The notes below the pieces were generated by a model, which was not told the origin of the DNA, did not search any database, and worked only from the letters and a program-made list of their open reading frames with translations. Position numbers and translations under genes: made by a program. Positions 12,401 through 24,420 of a stretch of 64,000 nucleotides of DNA are shown here, one piece after another. The DNA comes from Ulva prolifera (lineage: Eukaryota; Chlorophyta; Ulvophyceae; Ulvales; Ulvaceae), in assembly GCA_023078555.1 (NCBI GenBank), contig JALAAN010000010.1, forward strand, positions 1,240,001-1,304,000, written 5' to 3'. Position 1 is the first letter of the stretch; each line of letters opens with the position of its first letter.

Positions 12401-13258
12401 GGGGCGCTGGTGTGTTGACGAGTGGACCACCAGCGCATGCCACAGGCCAGATTCAGGGGGGCTGCGGGGGCCATGTAACAGCATATTTCATGCATTCTGA
12501 ATCCCGGCTGTTGTTCGAGTGCGGGCCTTCATCGTCGCCGCCACCGTCCGGCCCAATCTGCCCCGGCGCCCAGATTCAGCCGCCGTCCCCTCCACATCGG
12601 ACCGCACGCCACGCCCCACCATACAATTGGTCTCCTGACCGCAGATCCCGCGGCGTGTGACCAGCATCCTGCACCTCGGCCACCTCACCAACTCACCCTT
12701 TGCAGTCACGCAATGCCTGCATGCATGCACGCAGCCATCGCCCAGCACACGTTTGCTCAAATAGAAAACAAATGGAAAAACCTGCAGGCCTTCTCGGGCA
12801 TCCCGCTGACGCTCGTGCTCGTCGCCGGCCTCCCCACCGACCCCGTCGCAGACTACTTTCCCGCCTACTGTGCCGTCATCATCGCCTTCGGCCTGCTCAC
12901 GCCCTGGTGCGGCGCCGGCTGCAACTCGCCGATGTTCGCCGAGATCGTGCCCGCGTCGAAGCGCTCGCTCATCTACGCGTTTGACCGCTGCTTCGAGGGC
13001 GCGCTCGCGGCCTGCGCCGCCCCCGCGGTCGGCGCGGTCGCGGAGCGCGTGTTTGGCTACGATGCGGTGCGGGCCGCCGGCGCGGCCGGCGGCGCCGCCG
13101 CGGACGCCGACAACGCGCGCGCGCTCGGGCACAGCCTCATCTGCTGCCTCTGCGTGCCCTGGGCGCTGTGCTTCATGATCTACTTTGGGCTGTACTGGAC
13201 ATACCCGGCGGACCGTGCCCGGCTCAAGCATGGAGAGGCGCAGCTGCAGCGCTCCTGA
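9488..13258 (+). CDS. UNE2-like major facilitator superfamily transporter
   Basis: Five exons, 9488-9684, 9902-10190, 11115-11531, 12037-12243 and 12788-13258, join in phase into 526 codons. The start ATG (MAPSRGFVKLRTS) leads into the first membrane segment, LVCLACMVEGADMAVLP. MFS motif A is rebuilt across the first junction (SGVIGDSVDR) and recurs in the second half (GGYVGDRAARCAPNSGR). Typical family segments follow: MNGLGLALVIPCAQSL, GIVGTMPWNAIAFLTLWLQ and CNSPMFAEIVPASKRS-LIYAFDRCFEGA. The central part (about residues 190-290) is a long Ala/Gly-rich cytosolic loop. These features match the plant and algal MFS group that includes Arabidopsis UNE2 (spinster-like arrangement). The protein should be an integral membrane carrier with about 12 helices; its substrate cannot be inferred. 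Donors are GTATGC, GTGCTT, GTGCCG and GTGCGC; acceptors all end GCAG. The stop is TGA at 13256. Confidence 0.9.
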
Positions 13259-15368
13259 CAAGCGCACCCGTAGCGCCCCGATCCACACCGCCCCCACTGC
13301 CGCACCTATCAATGACGTGCCGTAGTCACAGCGAGACAGGCTGCAGATGCACCCTCTCGTGTCATGTGGAATTGGTGGACCAGAATCCAGACAGGGAGTG
13401 CTGCATGTGCAGTTTAGCTGCATGAGCAGGCAGGGGCGATTGGTAAGAGCTGAGTGTGTGCAGCTGCGGAGCGGCACGCATGTAGGGCCTACGATGCGGG
13501 CAGCGCCGGAGTGCACATGCATTGGCGATGCGCAGTGGCCTGGCGGGGCCGCCTGTATACCAGAGGCCGCTTGGCGGCGGCTGCTGTGCGATGCAGGGAA
13601 TGATCGTGTGGCACCCAGACTTGGGGTGGTACTCATGTAGCGGATAGCCGCGGGTGCCTGTTGGGCGGGCTCGTCTGCGCGGCTTTGAGGAGTAGTGTAC
13701 TGAGGCATGTATAATTTGTTTGTAATCCGTTTTCAATATACCAATTTTGGCTCTGTTGTCTGAGACGTAGCAAGGGGCTCGCATCTGGGCTAGATTGCCG
13801 GCTGCGGCGACGAGGGGTTTGGGTCGCAGATGAGGGGGCGCAACCCCAGCCCGACGTGCTGCTGACATGGCATGGATGTGTGGGATCTGGGTGTGACTGT
13901 GTAAGCACAGTGCTAGCGGCAAGCATGGCCTGGGTGTGGCGTAGGCGGTCTGGCAGTTGCCTGCCATGACCGGCTGCCGTCTGTGGACAGCAGCCTTGCC
14001 AGAGAGACTGCACCTGCATCAGCATGTGATACAAGAACAATGTGTCAGCACGTGTGTAGTGTGCTTGCTGCCACGGTGTGTGTGTAATAATTGTCCATGC
14101 AATACCCAACCACCAACAGCCCGAGCTCTGTTGCAGTCTGCTCTTTGCGGCTGTAGAGGTACGCATGAGCCCAGCAAGGCATGCAGCTGAGTGGCGGCGG
14201 CACAACGTCCAACACCGAGCACCACAGCTGCTGCCACCGGGGCCAGCTGCAGGATGCTCGTGTAGCAGGGCTTCAGGGCCACCTTGTCAAGAAGGTAGTG
14301 TGGTCAGAGTGACTGGCCATGCATGTCTTGACATACAGCGGATCAGCCCAACGGCAGTGGCTGGTTCCCGGCCTTATATTGATCGACAATATCTCAGTGT
14401 CGACCCTTCGTCAGTACCTCTGCGCGCTTATCCCTCACATCTTGACACACCTCACGCCGATCGCATTCGCGTCCTGTACACAACACGCGCTGCGTACACA
14501 CTCGCAAGTGCCACCGGGGCCCCAGATCACACAACGTGTGCGTGCTTGCGGCAGAGCTGAAGGCAGCGCTTCAGCTCATCACCCACCACCGTACATGCCG
14601 ATGCACATGCATGAGCCCGGCGGGGCACGCGAGCAGCGAGCGCCGCGCAACAGGGCATGTCGGGTCAGGGTTGCAAGGACACAGACGGGGGGGCATGCTC
14701 TGCAGGGATGCAAGCCTTGAGGAAACGGAGGTGGGGGCAGGGTGGCCCCGCCGGGGCGACGTCCGGGAACAGGAGCACCAACCCCACCACCAGCGGTGGA
14801 TGCAGGCACAGCAGTGCAAGCACGTCAACTGCGGTCGTGTAGATCAGGACCACCACACTCAACGCATGCCCGCGGGCATGCGGTGAGTGTGGTCCGGCCG
14901 GTGGCCGACTCGGAGGGGCGCCCCTCCCGGCGGTGGCGGCGCAGGGCAGGGGTATCGCGTGCTGCTGCCACTGCAACGCCCTGCATATATATGCTGGGGG
15001 CCCCAGCGGCGGCTGCTGGCCGGCTATGCAGGCACAGGGGCTTGCTCAGGAAGGTGGTGAGCTCCAAGGGTCTATGCAGGCCTGATCTTGCAGGCGGCAG
15101 ACACAGGGTTGCAACTTGCAAGCGACCAGTCAAACCCTGTTTCTGTGCGTAACAAAGATGGCAGGCCACTCATGCTGCAGATGATTTGCGCACAATACTT
15201 TGTTATACATCGGCGTGTGAGGCTTGAATTGGAGTTTAATTTAAAGCCTTTGAATAGGCCTTCCTGGTGGCAGCACACGGTGCGGCAGCGATGCGAGCGA
15301 CACAGTCGCACCCCACATGCATGATGCTCGCACACAGGACATATGGTTTCTCGCATACAGGGCACGGC
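13259..15368. other. Intergenic region between the MFS and kinase-like genes
   Basis: No gene is recognised. It contains the 3' flank of the MFS gene, with a TGTAA near 13728, and a 42-bp near-perfect palindrome at 14852-14893. From about 15.26 kb sequence similarity to intron 1 of the downstream kinase-like gene begins, marking a partial duplication. Confidence 0.5.
14852..14893. repeat. 42-bp palindrome with one mismatch
   Basis: The left arm ACCACACTCAACGCATGCCCG pairs with the right arm CGGGCATGCGGTGAGTGTGGT with a single mismatch and no loop. It is not associated with a recognisable gene end. Confidence 0.85.
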
Positions 15369-15372
15369 TCAC

Positions 15373-15480
15373 CAGAAGTGCTGCAGCTGGCTGGCCAAGG
15401 ACTCGAGCGCAAGCGAGGTGGTGTCACATGCATGGACGGTAATCATCCTCCACCATTGAGGAGGAACTACAGGTGTGACC
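15373..15480 (-). pseudogene. Duplicated N-lobe exon of the SnRK2-like gene
   Basis: On the minus strand the frame reads PQWWRMITVHACDTTSL, then ALESLASQLQHF, and stops at a TG/GTGAGCC donor at 15373. This parallels the first resolved kinase exon at 19.04-19.15 kb (GPVTVHAYDIASL, then SWGTQLLNY, same donor). DNA similarity continues on both sides of the exon, for example a shared CACACCTGT upstream. No downstream kinase exons were found, so this looks like a fragment left by a partial duplication. A separate functional gene is possible but unsupported. Confidence 0.55.
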
Positions 15481-16256
15481 TCAGGGGGAGGCAAGCACAT
15501 GTCTTGCACTTTCGGAACTCTAGATGTTGGCTCCAGCGCCGCCCGACAGCGGGTTGCCGCTCACCGGTTTTGGGTCGTTTTGCAGCATTTCCAGGGCTGC
15601 CACCCCGAAGGTAGATCTGAATATTCGGAATTGTTGTATGTGGCCAGGCCCGATGACCCAACACTGCTGCTCACGTGCCCCGCTGGCCTGATGCACATGC
15701 ACTGCGAGCCGGTGTTGTGGCCGCAGTGCTGTGTATGCCGCACACGTGTTGCCCCGGTTACATGGCCTCAACCTCTCTATGTGGCCCCTATGCCCTGCTG
15801 TTGGTACATGTCCGATACGAATTATGACAGCAGATTCATGTTTACTCATCTACTTCCCACAGCATGGCTGCTTGCGGTCCAACGCGTGCATCACCGGCGT
15901 TGTGGCTGATTCACGTATCAAGGCACAGAGACCTTCGTATGTGCTTGTACGTAGAAATACCTTGTGTACACATCTGGCCGTTCGATGTCCGGGAGTCCCT
16001 GAGTGGCACCCTCAACAGGCATCAATACATGCACAGAATTGTACCCCATTCCTGGCACGCTCTGCCAAGAAGTCACGTCTGTGCGGGACCGCAAGACGAT
16101 GTTCCAAAACGTCCTCGGGTGAGATATGCGATGAATCTATGTGGCTGTACCTCAGCCGGTGCAATCTCCACGAAGCCATTATTTGATGGGACCTTTCTGC
16201 CTCACACGTGCGAAGCTCGCACTGCGAACGGCCTGTACCTATGTATAATACATACT

Positions 16257-19151
16257 TCACACCCGCACCGCGCCGGCGGCAAGCATCTGTTGCACCGGCG
16301 GCGGCGTAGGGGTCTTGGGGGCAGAGCGATTCTCCAACGCGGCAGTGACGCTGTTCCGCAGGTCACAGAACTCCGGCGATGCACGCCGCGCCTCCGTCTT
16401 GGCGAAGTACTCGGATGCCATCTCGACCGCGCCGGCCGGGCAGTCCTCCGCGACCCATGCATGCTGCAGCATCTTCTCGACACTGAACATCGCGTGGCAC
16501 TTCCGGGTGAAGTCGTTAGCAGGGAGAGCGCCGCACGCAAAGACGCCGCGGAGCAGGGGCACGACGTCCGTGGCAGGCGGGGGGCCGCCGTTGACGCCTG
16601 CATGCATGCATGCGTTGAGCCGGGGTACACGCCGCGGCACGGTGAGGCTGCCGCACGCCAGCGTGGCCATGCCAAAGATGCTGCCACGTGCCTGACCGAC
16701 TATGTCCGTGCATACGTGGTGCTTGTGCGCATGCATTCATGCCGAGCTACACAGTGCATGAGCAAGACACCTCACACGGTGTTTCGCAAAGTTGGGGAAC
16801 TGTGCGATGGCTGCGGTGCTATATGTTTCTTCAAGACTGTCCATGTAACACACGCGTTCACGCGCCAGGCGCGTGCGCCGACAGCCCCTTCCGGACGCTG
16901 CATCAGGCAGGTCCCCCTCGTGCAGGGTGGAAACAGCCCAGGCACGGGACAGCTCCAAATCACAGATATGCATCCCAAAGTGCTCTCCCAGTCAACCGGA
17001 TTGTCCAGCTGCACCAGAGCTGTCGCGCAGTGTGCTCCACAACCAAACACCGCCAGCTGCAACCATTTCAGGGCTGCATGAGCTAGCAAGGCGCGGGGCC
17101 GCACCGCTGTAGTCAATCAGCGCATCATCCTCCCACTTCCCCCCAGCCGCCCACCGCTGCATCTGGGCCTGGCTGAACGGCCAGCGGCCATACAGCAGGA
17201 AGTACAGCACCACCGTCACGGCCCATGCATCGCGGGCAGCCGCGTAGCCCGCCGAGTCTGCGTGGACGGTCTCCTGCCGGACGAGGTGCGGACACGTCAG
17301 CATCGTCGCCACGACCTGGGCCCCTCGGCGACCGGCCTTCTCGGCTCTCTGCACAGCACGCATGCGGGTTGCCGCTCCGGATGTTATTGACGGCGGCGCA
17401 CCATGCTGGGCACGCATGCGCGGGAACAGCCGCTGCTTGGTACGACACGGGCGGAAGCTTGGTGCGCGCACGGCGGGTCGCATGCATGCGGGTGTCCAAG
17501 TTCATGGCCGATCTGCAAACCTGCAGAGGCGCGGCGCGGACTCGCGTAGGCCTCACGCCACAACGGCATGAGGGCGCCAGGGTGATAGTATGGACCTAGG
17601 CATGCGTGATCACATGCATGCGTAAGAAGGTTTGTGTGCTTAAGCAAACACGATGAATCGGTCATACAAGAAAAAGGCTCACATGCATGCCGGCCGCCCT
17701 ATGCTTGGGAGCCGGCGTTGGGAGGCGGTGGTCACCTCAACAGCGGGCTGCTCCCGGTGTGGCGACAGGTGCGCACCTCGAGCTTGCTGTGCAGCGACAG
17801 GACCGCGAGCTTGAGAATCGGCATGCCGCGGTCGTTCCAGTGCACGAGGAAGCCGGAGGGGTTCACGTCGGCGACGTGGATGCCGTAGCGCTGCAGGAAC
17901 TGGGCGGTGGCGAGGACCTGCTGGAGGAGGAAGCGCGCGGCGGGTGCGGGTAGGCCGGCGGCGCCGGCGCGGCGCGCCAGCGAGAAGATGTTGCCGCCGC
18001 GCACCGCCTCGGTGAGGACGCAGACGTGGCCGGGGGTCCTCAGCAGCTTCTGGAGGCGCACGATGTGCGGGTGCACGAGGCCGCTGCACAGCAGGGGGCC
18101 CACCCGTCAGTGGGACGGCGCTGATTAGATGGGGCGACGGAAGATGGGGAGCATGCATCGCGTCCTCGCACAGGCTGGCACCCGGCGCGATGGTGGATGT
18201 GTTGGACATGCACATGTACTGTGGGGAAGGCGGAAGGGCTCTCCGTGGCACCGATGCGATCGTAAATCACAATTTGTGATGCGTCCGATTCAGAGGTGGC
18301 GATTTGCGTCCGCAGAGGGTCCGCGATGTAGAAAGCAAGGCGCGGGGAGGCTGCGACTGCGTGGCCGTGCGTGGATCATGCACGTGGCTACAGGGTGTGT
18401 GTTTTACAAGGGCAGAGCCGTCGGGGCCGAGAGCACCGCCAGGGCAACGAGAGGACGCCAACGGCCCAATGTACACACGTCAGGAGAGCGGCATCCACGT
18501 CGAATTCGCCCGAACTCAGCGCCCAGGCACAGCAAGCACCCGCACACAGCGCCCCACCCCAGCCTGACAGGAACCCACTGAACATGCACCCACACACCCC
18601 CACACCACACCCACGCACTCGTCCCCGCTCCAGCCCCCAACACACGCACCCCCGCGCCTGCACGCAATGCGACCCCTGCAGGGGGAGGGTTTGCGGCAGC
18701 GAGCTCGCCCTGGCTGAGCAGCCTGAGGGTCGTGTTCAGGACTGCAGGTGGGTGGCGAAATCCCGAGGGGGTCTACACACGCATGACCCCTACATGGTCG
18801 ACCGTTACGCCGTCCGAAAGCCTTGGGTGTGGCAATTCAGTAGTGCACTGTTCCATGCTAGGGGTTTGAGGTGGCGTAGATGGGGCACTGAATCACCACG
18901 CAGGGGCCCTTGCACGATAGCCAATTTTGTATTGCAAGAGGAGAGGCAGCTGCTGGTGGCGAGGCAGCCACGGTGCTGTTTTCACGTGCGAGTCACCAGG
19001 GCAGCAAGCCAGCACATGGGAGCACACAGGGCGGGGCTCACCAGTAGTTCAGCAGCTGGGTACCCCAGGAGGCGTGTGGAAGCGAGGCGATGTCGTATGC
19101 ATGGACGGTCACCGGCCCGGAGTCGGCCGTGCCCTCGTACGTGGTGTGCGG
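16257..19151 (-). CDS. SnRK2-like pseudokinase
   Basis: Four exons join in phase: 19151-19042, 18083-17777, 17348-17105 and 16597-16257. The fold of an SnRK2-type kinase can be followed. The beta3 region is GPVTVHAYDIASL, with His where VAIK has Lys. HPHIVRLQKLLRTPGHV then matches the SnRK2 HPNIVRF...TPTHL segment. The catalytic loop is IHVADVNPSGFLV in place of HRDLKxEN, so the Asp is kept but Lys and Asn are lost. LKLAVLSLHSKLE replaces LKICDFGYS..LHS, removing the DFG Asp. Helix F reads ARDAWAVTVVLYFLLYGRWPF. The domain ends FSVEKMLQHAWVAEDCP, like KKHPWFLKNLP, and is followed by a Pro/Ala-rich tail. It is therefore probably catalytically inactive and may act as a scaffold or allosteric partner. 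No glycine-rich loop was found; the start codon may be in an unfound upstream exon. Intron 1 carries a LINE tail near 18.4 kb. Confidence 0.75.
18399..18450 (-). mobile_element. LINE-tail fragment in kinase-like intron 1
   Basis: The segment reads TTTTACAAGGGCAGAGCC, then GTCGGGGCCGAGAGCACCGC, then CAGGGCAACGAG. It matches the dispersed family tail seen at 37.5 and 49.2 kb. It lies between exons 1 and 2 of the kinase-like gene. No clear target-site duplication was found. Confidence 0.55.
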
Positions 19152-19259
19152 CTGTGATGCGGCGGCAGCCCCGCCATCCTGCAGCACGGTGGACCTGAGT
19201 TGAGGCAGCTGAGCTCGATGATGGCGTGGAGGGGTGGCCACAGGTGTGCCCACTGTTGG

Positions 19260-22200
19260 CTTGGATCAGAACCGCATGACCCATGCGATCTGCGGCATAG
19301 ACACTTTCTTTACATCGAGCTGCGGACATGTGTGCGCAGCTCAGCGGTGGGAAGCCAGCATGCGTGATGAGCAGTGTGTCAGCAATTGCAATGGGAGGTA
19401 CCAAGCAGCAACACGACCGCAACTGGCACACAGGGGTCGACAGTCCGCCGGAAAGGCAGGGCAAAAATTTGTTTTTTGATAAAATTCACAAATGTTCTGC
19501 TCTGCATAAGGTTTGTGGCTGTGCACAGACGGCTGGCACGTTAGACTTAACGTCATTTCGACAGTGCCAGCCGGCGATGCGCTGCAACGCATAAAATTAC
19601 TTCCAATATTGTGTGCTCAAGGCCGAAGTTGACCGCTTGACTGAACTGCTTACAAGAGGACTTGATGCACCGCGCGTGGAGTTGGTGTTAGATTTAAGCA
19701 TATGCATTTAGCTTTTTCCCGAGTGCTGTTGCATGTGATCGTATTTCATCCGTGTATCTTTGAGATACTGTCAGCGACGAGCGAATGCGCGGCGTAAGCC
19801 ACGCGTTTGCGAGGAGCCCCTCACTCCGCGCACCAAAAAAAAGTGCACCTGCCACCCCGGGCAAATTGAAAAGTCAGAGCGGGTACTCCGATGTGAACTT
19901 TAGAGTGGCCCTGACAGCCCGGGACAAACAAAAATATTTTGTACACCCCTGCTGGCACGTCTGCTGCGACCGACGGAATGTGCTCGAGACAGTCCCAGAC
20001 ACCTTTGGACGAACGTCGTCGCACCTGTGGCCTCTTCAAGTGGATCTTGTGAACTCGCAGTTCCTTCTCAATCTGTTGGAAAGGGGTGTTGGCTCTACAG
20101 TTATCCATAGTCTATGCGGCTTAGGTGACTCGCACGCTCGCGACGGCTCACACACGCTGCCCACCTGCACTCACTTTGCTGCCATAGCGCAACTAGATTC
20201 CCTGGCGCCCAATGGTCTTTTACGTCGACTGCTGTGAGGACAGAGCTGTGCACGCTCGCAACCGAGGCCCGCGCAACCTGCAGTTTCTGGACTGTGAGGC
20301 AAGCCACATTGTCATAGAAACAGTATATACCAGGAATTTCGAGACTTTACAAGGCATTGTACTGAAATGTACACACACGTGCGTAAGAGCAAACCGTTGT
20401 GAAGCCAGCCGATGCGCCGTGTGGTCCGAGGCTCTGAAGCTCTGTAGTGGCGCACGACCAAGCGTTTTGCGACTGTCTTCGAACTCCCTTGTTCAGCAAT
20501 TGAAGTATACGTCCGTAGTGTGCATCGAAACACCTGCCCTGCTTGATTTCAGCGTTGATGAGACTGCGTTGGTATGCAGCGACGGAGCTGTGAATCCCTC
20601 AGCCTGTAACCTTTGCCTCTCTGTACAGCCCACGTCTGTATATACCACCAATGCTCGCATCTAACTTCCATAGCTCTCTCCATTACTCGGTCTGTGTAGC
20701 CGTTAACTGTCACGCTTCGACCGCGGTGTGAGCACGCCACACGCTCCAACGAAAGCGCTCACACAGGCTCTAGGTTCCTCCAGCCATCGACAGCCGATTC
20801 CACATCCTGACGCCCGCATGGCGTGATCTCTGACAAAGAAACACCCGAACCTTCAGAAATCTTGTGTGGGTATTGATGCCCGCGTCGACCACTCAGCGTC
20901 ATGCAATCGGGCAAATCGTTATCCCACAGAGCACGTTGTAACGCGCATTGGCAAGCTGATGTGAACGTGGCTCTGTGGTTTACATTGGCAAAATTGCAGC
21001 TGCTACGTCACTGCCAGCACACTAACCCATCAACCGCTGCCGTGCAGCATCTTGTACACGATACCGTGCCCCCCGAGAAGAATAGGCAATGCACAGCACC
21101 CTCGCAAAGTGACACATTGTCGCTCTGGCACCGAGCAGTGCAGCCAAGTAGCAGCTACTCACCACAGGCGACTGCAACACTGCTTGCACTGTTGATGGGC
21201 TCCAAGCTCGCAGTCCTGCCATCACACGAACTACTCACAGCGCTTCACTTCCAAACGTGCCGGATCACCTGTTCTCCCTTCTGGTCGGGGGCAGCTGGAG
21301 TGCTTCACCACAGCCAGCCTTCGCATTGGCCAGAGATACCAGGGGGAGGGCACACGGGTCAGTGCCCTGGCATGGGCAGCACCAACTGCACTGTGCGCCT
21401 GGGGTGGTTGTGTCCTGGTGCCCCCTGCAGATTCCGCGGTGCTGCCCGCCTCACGGTATCCTGGCAACACTGTGCGCTGCCATGCATGCTGTGCATGCTG
21501 TGGCCTGCCATTTGCGTGTGTACCCGGGCTCCATAAGTCAGAGCTGGCACCGGAGATGGTATGACGTCGTGGCGCAGGTGAGACAATTGTTCACTCACAG
21601 CAGATGCATCCACTCAGCCCGTCGTCGCAGCCACATGCCCGATATGGGGGCGCCCGGAACAGCCGCAGGCAGCTCCACATCTGCCAAGGATAGGCCTCTT
21701 TTGCTCCTAAATGCACCTTGTCAGCTTAGTTTTAGCTGTGCTTGAACCTTCTCAGTTTGGGAGATTGTGGGCTACACTGATCAGGCACCCCGGAAGGTCA
21801 CTGTACTGCTGTGGCTCTTCCTTGCAGCTCAGCGGACAATGCCATCGACCCCACAGCAGCGCAGTGACGCGACGCTGGCAGGTGAGGTGACTGGGAGGTG
21901 GCTGGCACATGCACAGTGGCTATGGCTGTGTAATCATGCATGCAGTCAGCTGCGCCGCGTGTCGAAGGCATGCCCGACGTCTCGCGGCACGGTGCCACTG
22001 CGTTGATGCTGCAGCTTCGAAGGCTGCAATCTGTGCCTGCGGGCAGGTGTCTGTGCAACGTCTCGGGAGTGCACCGCGAGCCGACTGGACCCCTGGCACA
22101 ACAGACAGCGCAGGCTGGGCGATGCACTGCAGGCCTCGGAGTCCCTTGCAAACGGTCAGGCAATATGAGCGCGCTCGCAGCTTGAAGGGTGCACGACGGT

Positions 22201-24420
22201 CGTCGCTCTACAGGCGGGAACGATCAAACTGCACTTTTTAGATGGCTTGGGGTCAGTAATACATCATATGCAACTATTCAATAGATCAGTGTTCACTGGC
22301 CGCCATGCACCCGAGCCATCATTTCGGGGCCATTGTCCCCAAAATGGCGCAGGAGGCTCTCAAAGCACACTGACGGCACGCTGCACGCTTCATACTCTGA
22401 CAGCGTTGTGGGCGGTGTACCAGATAGTGCTTTTGGCAGAGTGCAGGGCAGGCTCTGTTGGGGAGTTGGGCCCCCCCCCCCCCCCCCCCCCTGCCCTGAG
22501 GGCTGCACTGCTCGCGCTGAGCGGCCTTGCCGGCGTCAAGCCTCCACAGCATTGGCGGGGGATGACTGCAAGTTGCAAGGACCGCACAGCAGTACAACGA
22601 CTCGCCAGACTCGGGGCCATGAGCATACAAATGTCCGGAGGTACAAACACACTTTCAGCCATCTGTTTCACTGCGCGGCCTAGTGGTGCTAGTGGTCAAC
22701 TCCAATGTGCAGTGCACATGTTCCAGTGGACACATTTCATGCTGAAGTGATGATTTCGCACAAACTTCACGGAGGGGAAGCACTGCAGTGTTGCGAAGCC
22801 GGAGTAGGTGCCGGGTATTGGGCATGCAGGTGCAGATGCGGTGACACGAATGCAGTGAGTAGATGGACAGGTGCGCCAGCGGGAAACTCACATGGCATTT
22901 GAAGTTAGCCTTCCTCTGAGAGGAGCTGCACAGAGCAGAAGGTGTGCTGCAGCAGGAGTTGACTGGCTGTACACTGTCCCTCTTGCCTGACCAGCTATGC
23001 GCGTTCCATACGCCTGCTCTGTGGCTGACTGCCTGGTATTGTGTAGCCTCGTCAATGTGTTGCCATCAGTGAGCTAGGCGTTGATGGGCACACTGTGGCA
23101 CCATGCTTACACGAGGGCTTCCATTGCAGTCAGGTTGGCTCCACGCAATCATATCAGCGCACATTCCCCTTCATGATGCCAAAAACGCGGCTGATACGTA
23201 CGCTGGCTTCTCAGAACGAAGCGAACGGTGCTCCCAGTGCGCGATGTGATGCGAAACAATTCGCGTTCACGTCAACGTGACTTCCTCGCGCTATACGTAC
23301 GTGCGTGCAGGAAGGTGAGCTAGGTACATGCCAGTCCGGTAGGAGGCAGGCCGGTCGGCGGAGAGCGATAGGGAAGCAATTGGCCTGTCATATCTCAGAC
23401 AGGCGATATCTCAGACAGGCTGAGATAGCAATGCTATCGAGACACGTCAGCCGACGGTCTTCCGATACACAACACAGCCCACAGACAAGATAGGTATCAA
23501 ATATTCAGTGGAAGCAGAATTGATCTGAATGATGATGGGGGAATTGCTGAGGCTTACATTTCATCGGAAGGTGCATCGACGTGTGACTTATCCCTGAGGA
23601 CCCTTGGTCGGTGAAGAGTGACATTGCGTCGTGAAGAACTAGAGTTTGCAGTGGGCACAGCTAAGCCACTTGTATGCCAGCTCGCATCTCTGTTTGCTGT
23701 CGAGCAACGAACACACTTGCGAAGCACGTGTAACCACTGAACAACGCGTCCAGCAGCCGTGCCAGGACTTAATTCTGCACCCACGCTTCGGTGCGACACA
23801 CGATCCCGATCAAGCATCCAATTACATCGCTTTGACCGATGAGTTTGCTTGCGCATTCATGTTGAGGATCCTGACCACGAGTTGCAGTGAAGATGTACAA
23901 TGGTGCTCGGCTTGGCATGCTGTTGATTGAAAATGGTCTCGAATGCACTGCAATAGACATCCTTTTCCTGCGCACTTGATCCAAGCATGTATGCCCGTAA
24001 ATTATGGTGCAGCTTTCGACTGCAAGCTCCAGAGTCACGCCAGAACCACACACAACAACTGCAGTCACGAACATCCACTCACATTTACAGCATGTACCAG
24101 GCTCCCCGGCAGTTGTGATCACAGTGCGAAGCAAGTAACAAGGCTGATGGTAGACGAGCCCCATGAGCGCAGTGCTCACACACATGACCACTGGCTCATC
24201 AACACGACAGCGGGATTCACCTATGTCAAAACAGCTTGGTGTCTCAAACGTTCCACAGCTGTGACACGCTACCACATTACACCAACCACTTATAAAGCTC
24301 CGACACTGAGGTGTGTCACAACATGTTAGCGGGTGGTCCGCACACAAGCATCATGCAAAATGCAACATCAGAAAGCAACAGTCTGGCCTGCCTGTGCCGC
24401 GACAAGGCGTCCCAAGGAAG
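19260..24420. other. 5.2-kb stretch without a recognised gene
   Basis: Several open frames of 100-210 codons occur (for example 19785-20237 and 20901-21536 on plus, 23769-24347 on minus). None shows a domain, GC-rich third positions or consistent splice sites. The stretch includes a 21-base C run at 22471-22491 and a direct repeat of ATATCTCAGACAGGC near 23.4 kb. An upstream exon of the kinase-like gene could lie in its first part. Confidence 0.45.
22471..22491. repeat. Poly-C tract (21 C)
   Basis: An uninterrupted run of 21 cytosines between GTTGGG and TGCCC. Runs of this length can form i-motif or G-quadruplex structures and are prone to length error in sequencing. Confidence 0.95.

Noticed and set aside
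12488-13708. A 406-codon minus-strand open frame
   Set aside because: It is antisense to the last exon of the MFS transporter, where GC-rich codons suppress stops on the other strand.
15864-17081. A 405-codon plus-strand open frame
   Set aside because: It runs antisense over the GC-rich kinase-like exons and has no sensible protein features. It is a shadow of those exons.
19785-20664. Two overlapping 150-codon plus-strand frames that might be a small gene
   Set aside because: They overlap in different frames, show no motif and lack splice or codon-bias support.
23769-24347. A 192-codon minus-strand frame just downstream of the proteasome gene
   Set aside because: No ATG-anchored domain or codon bias. 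It most likely covers the proteasome 3' flank by chance.
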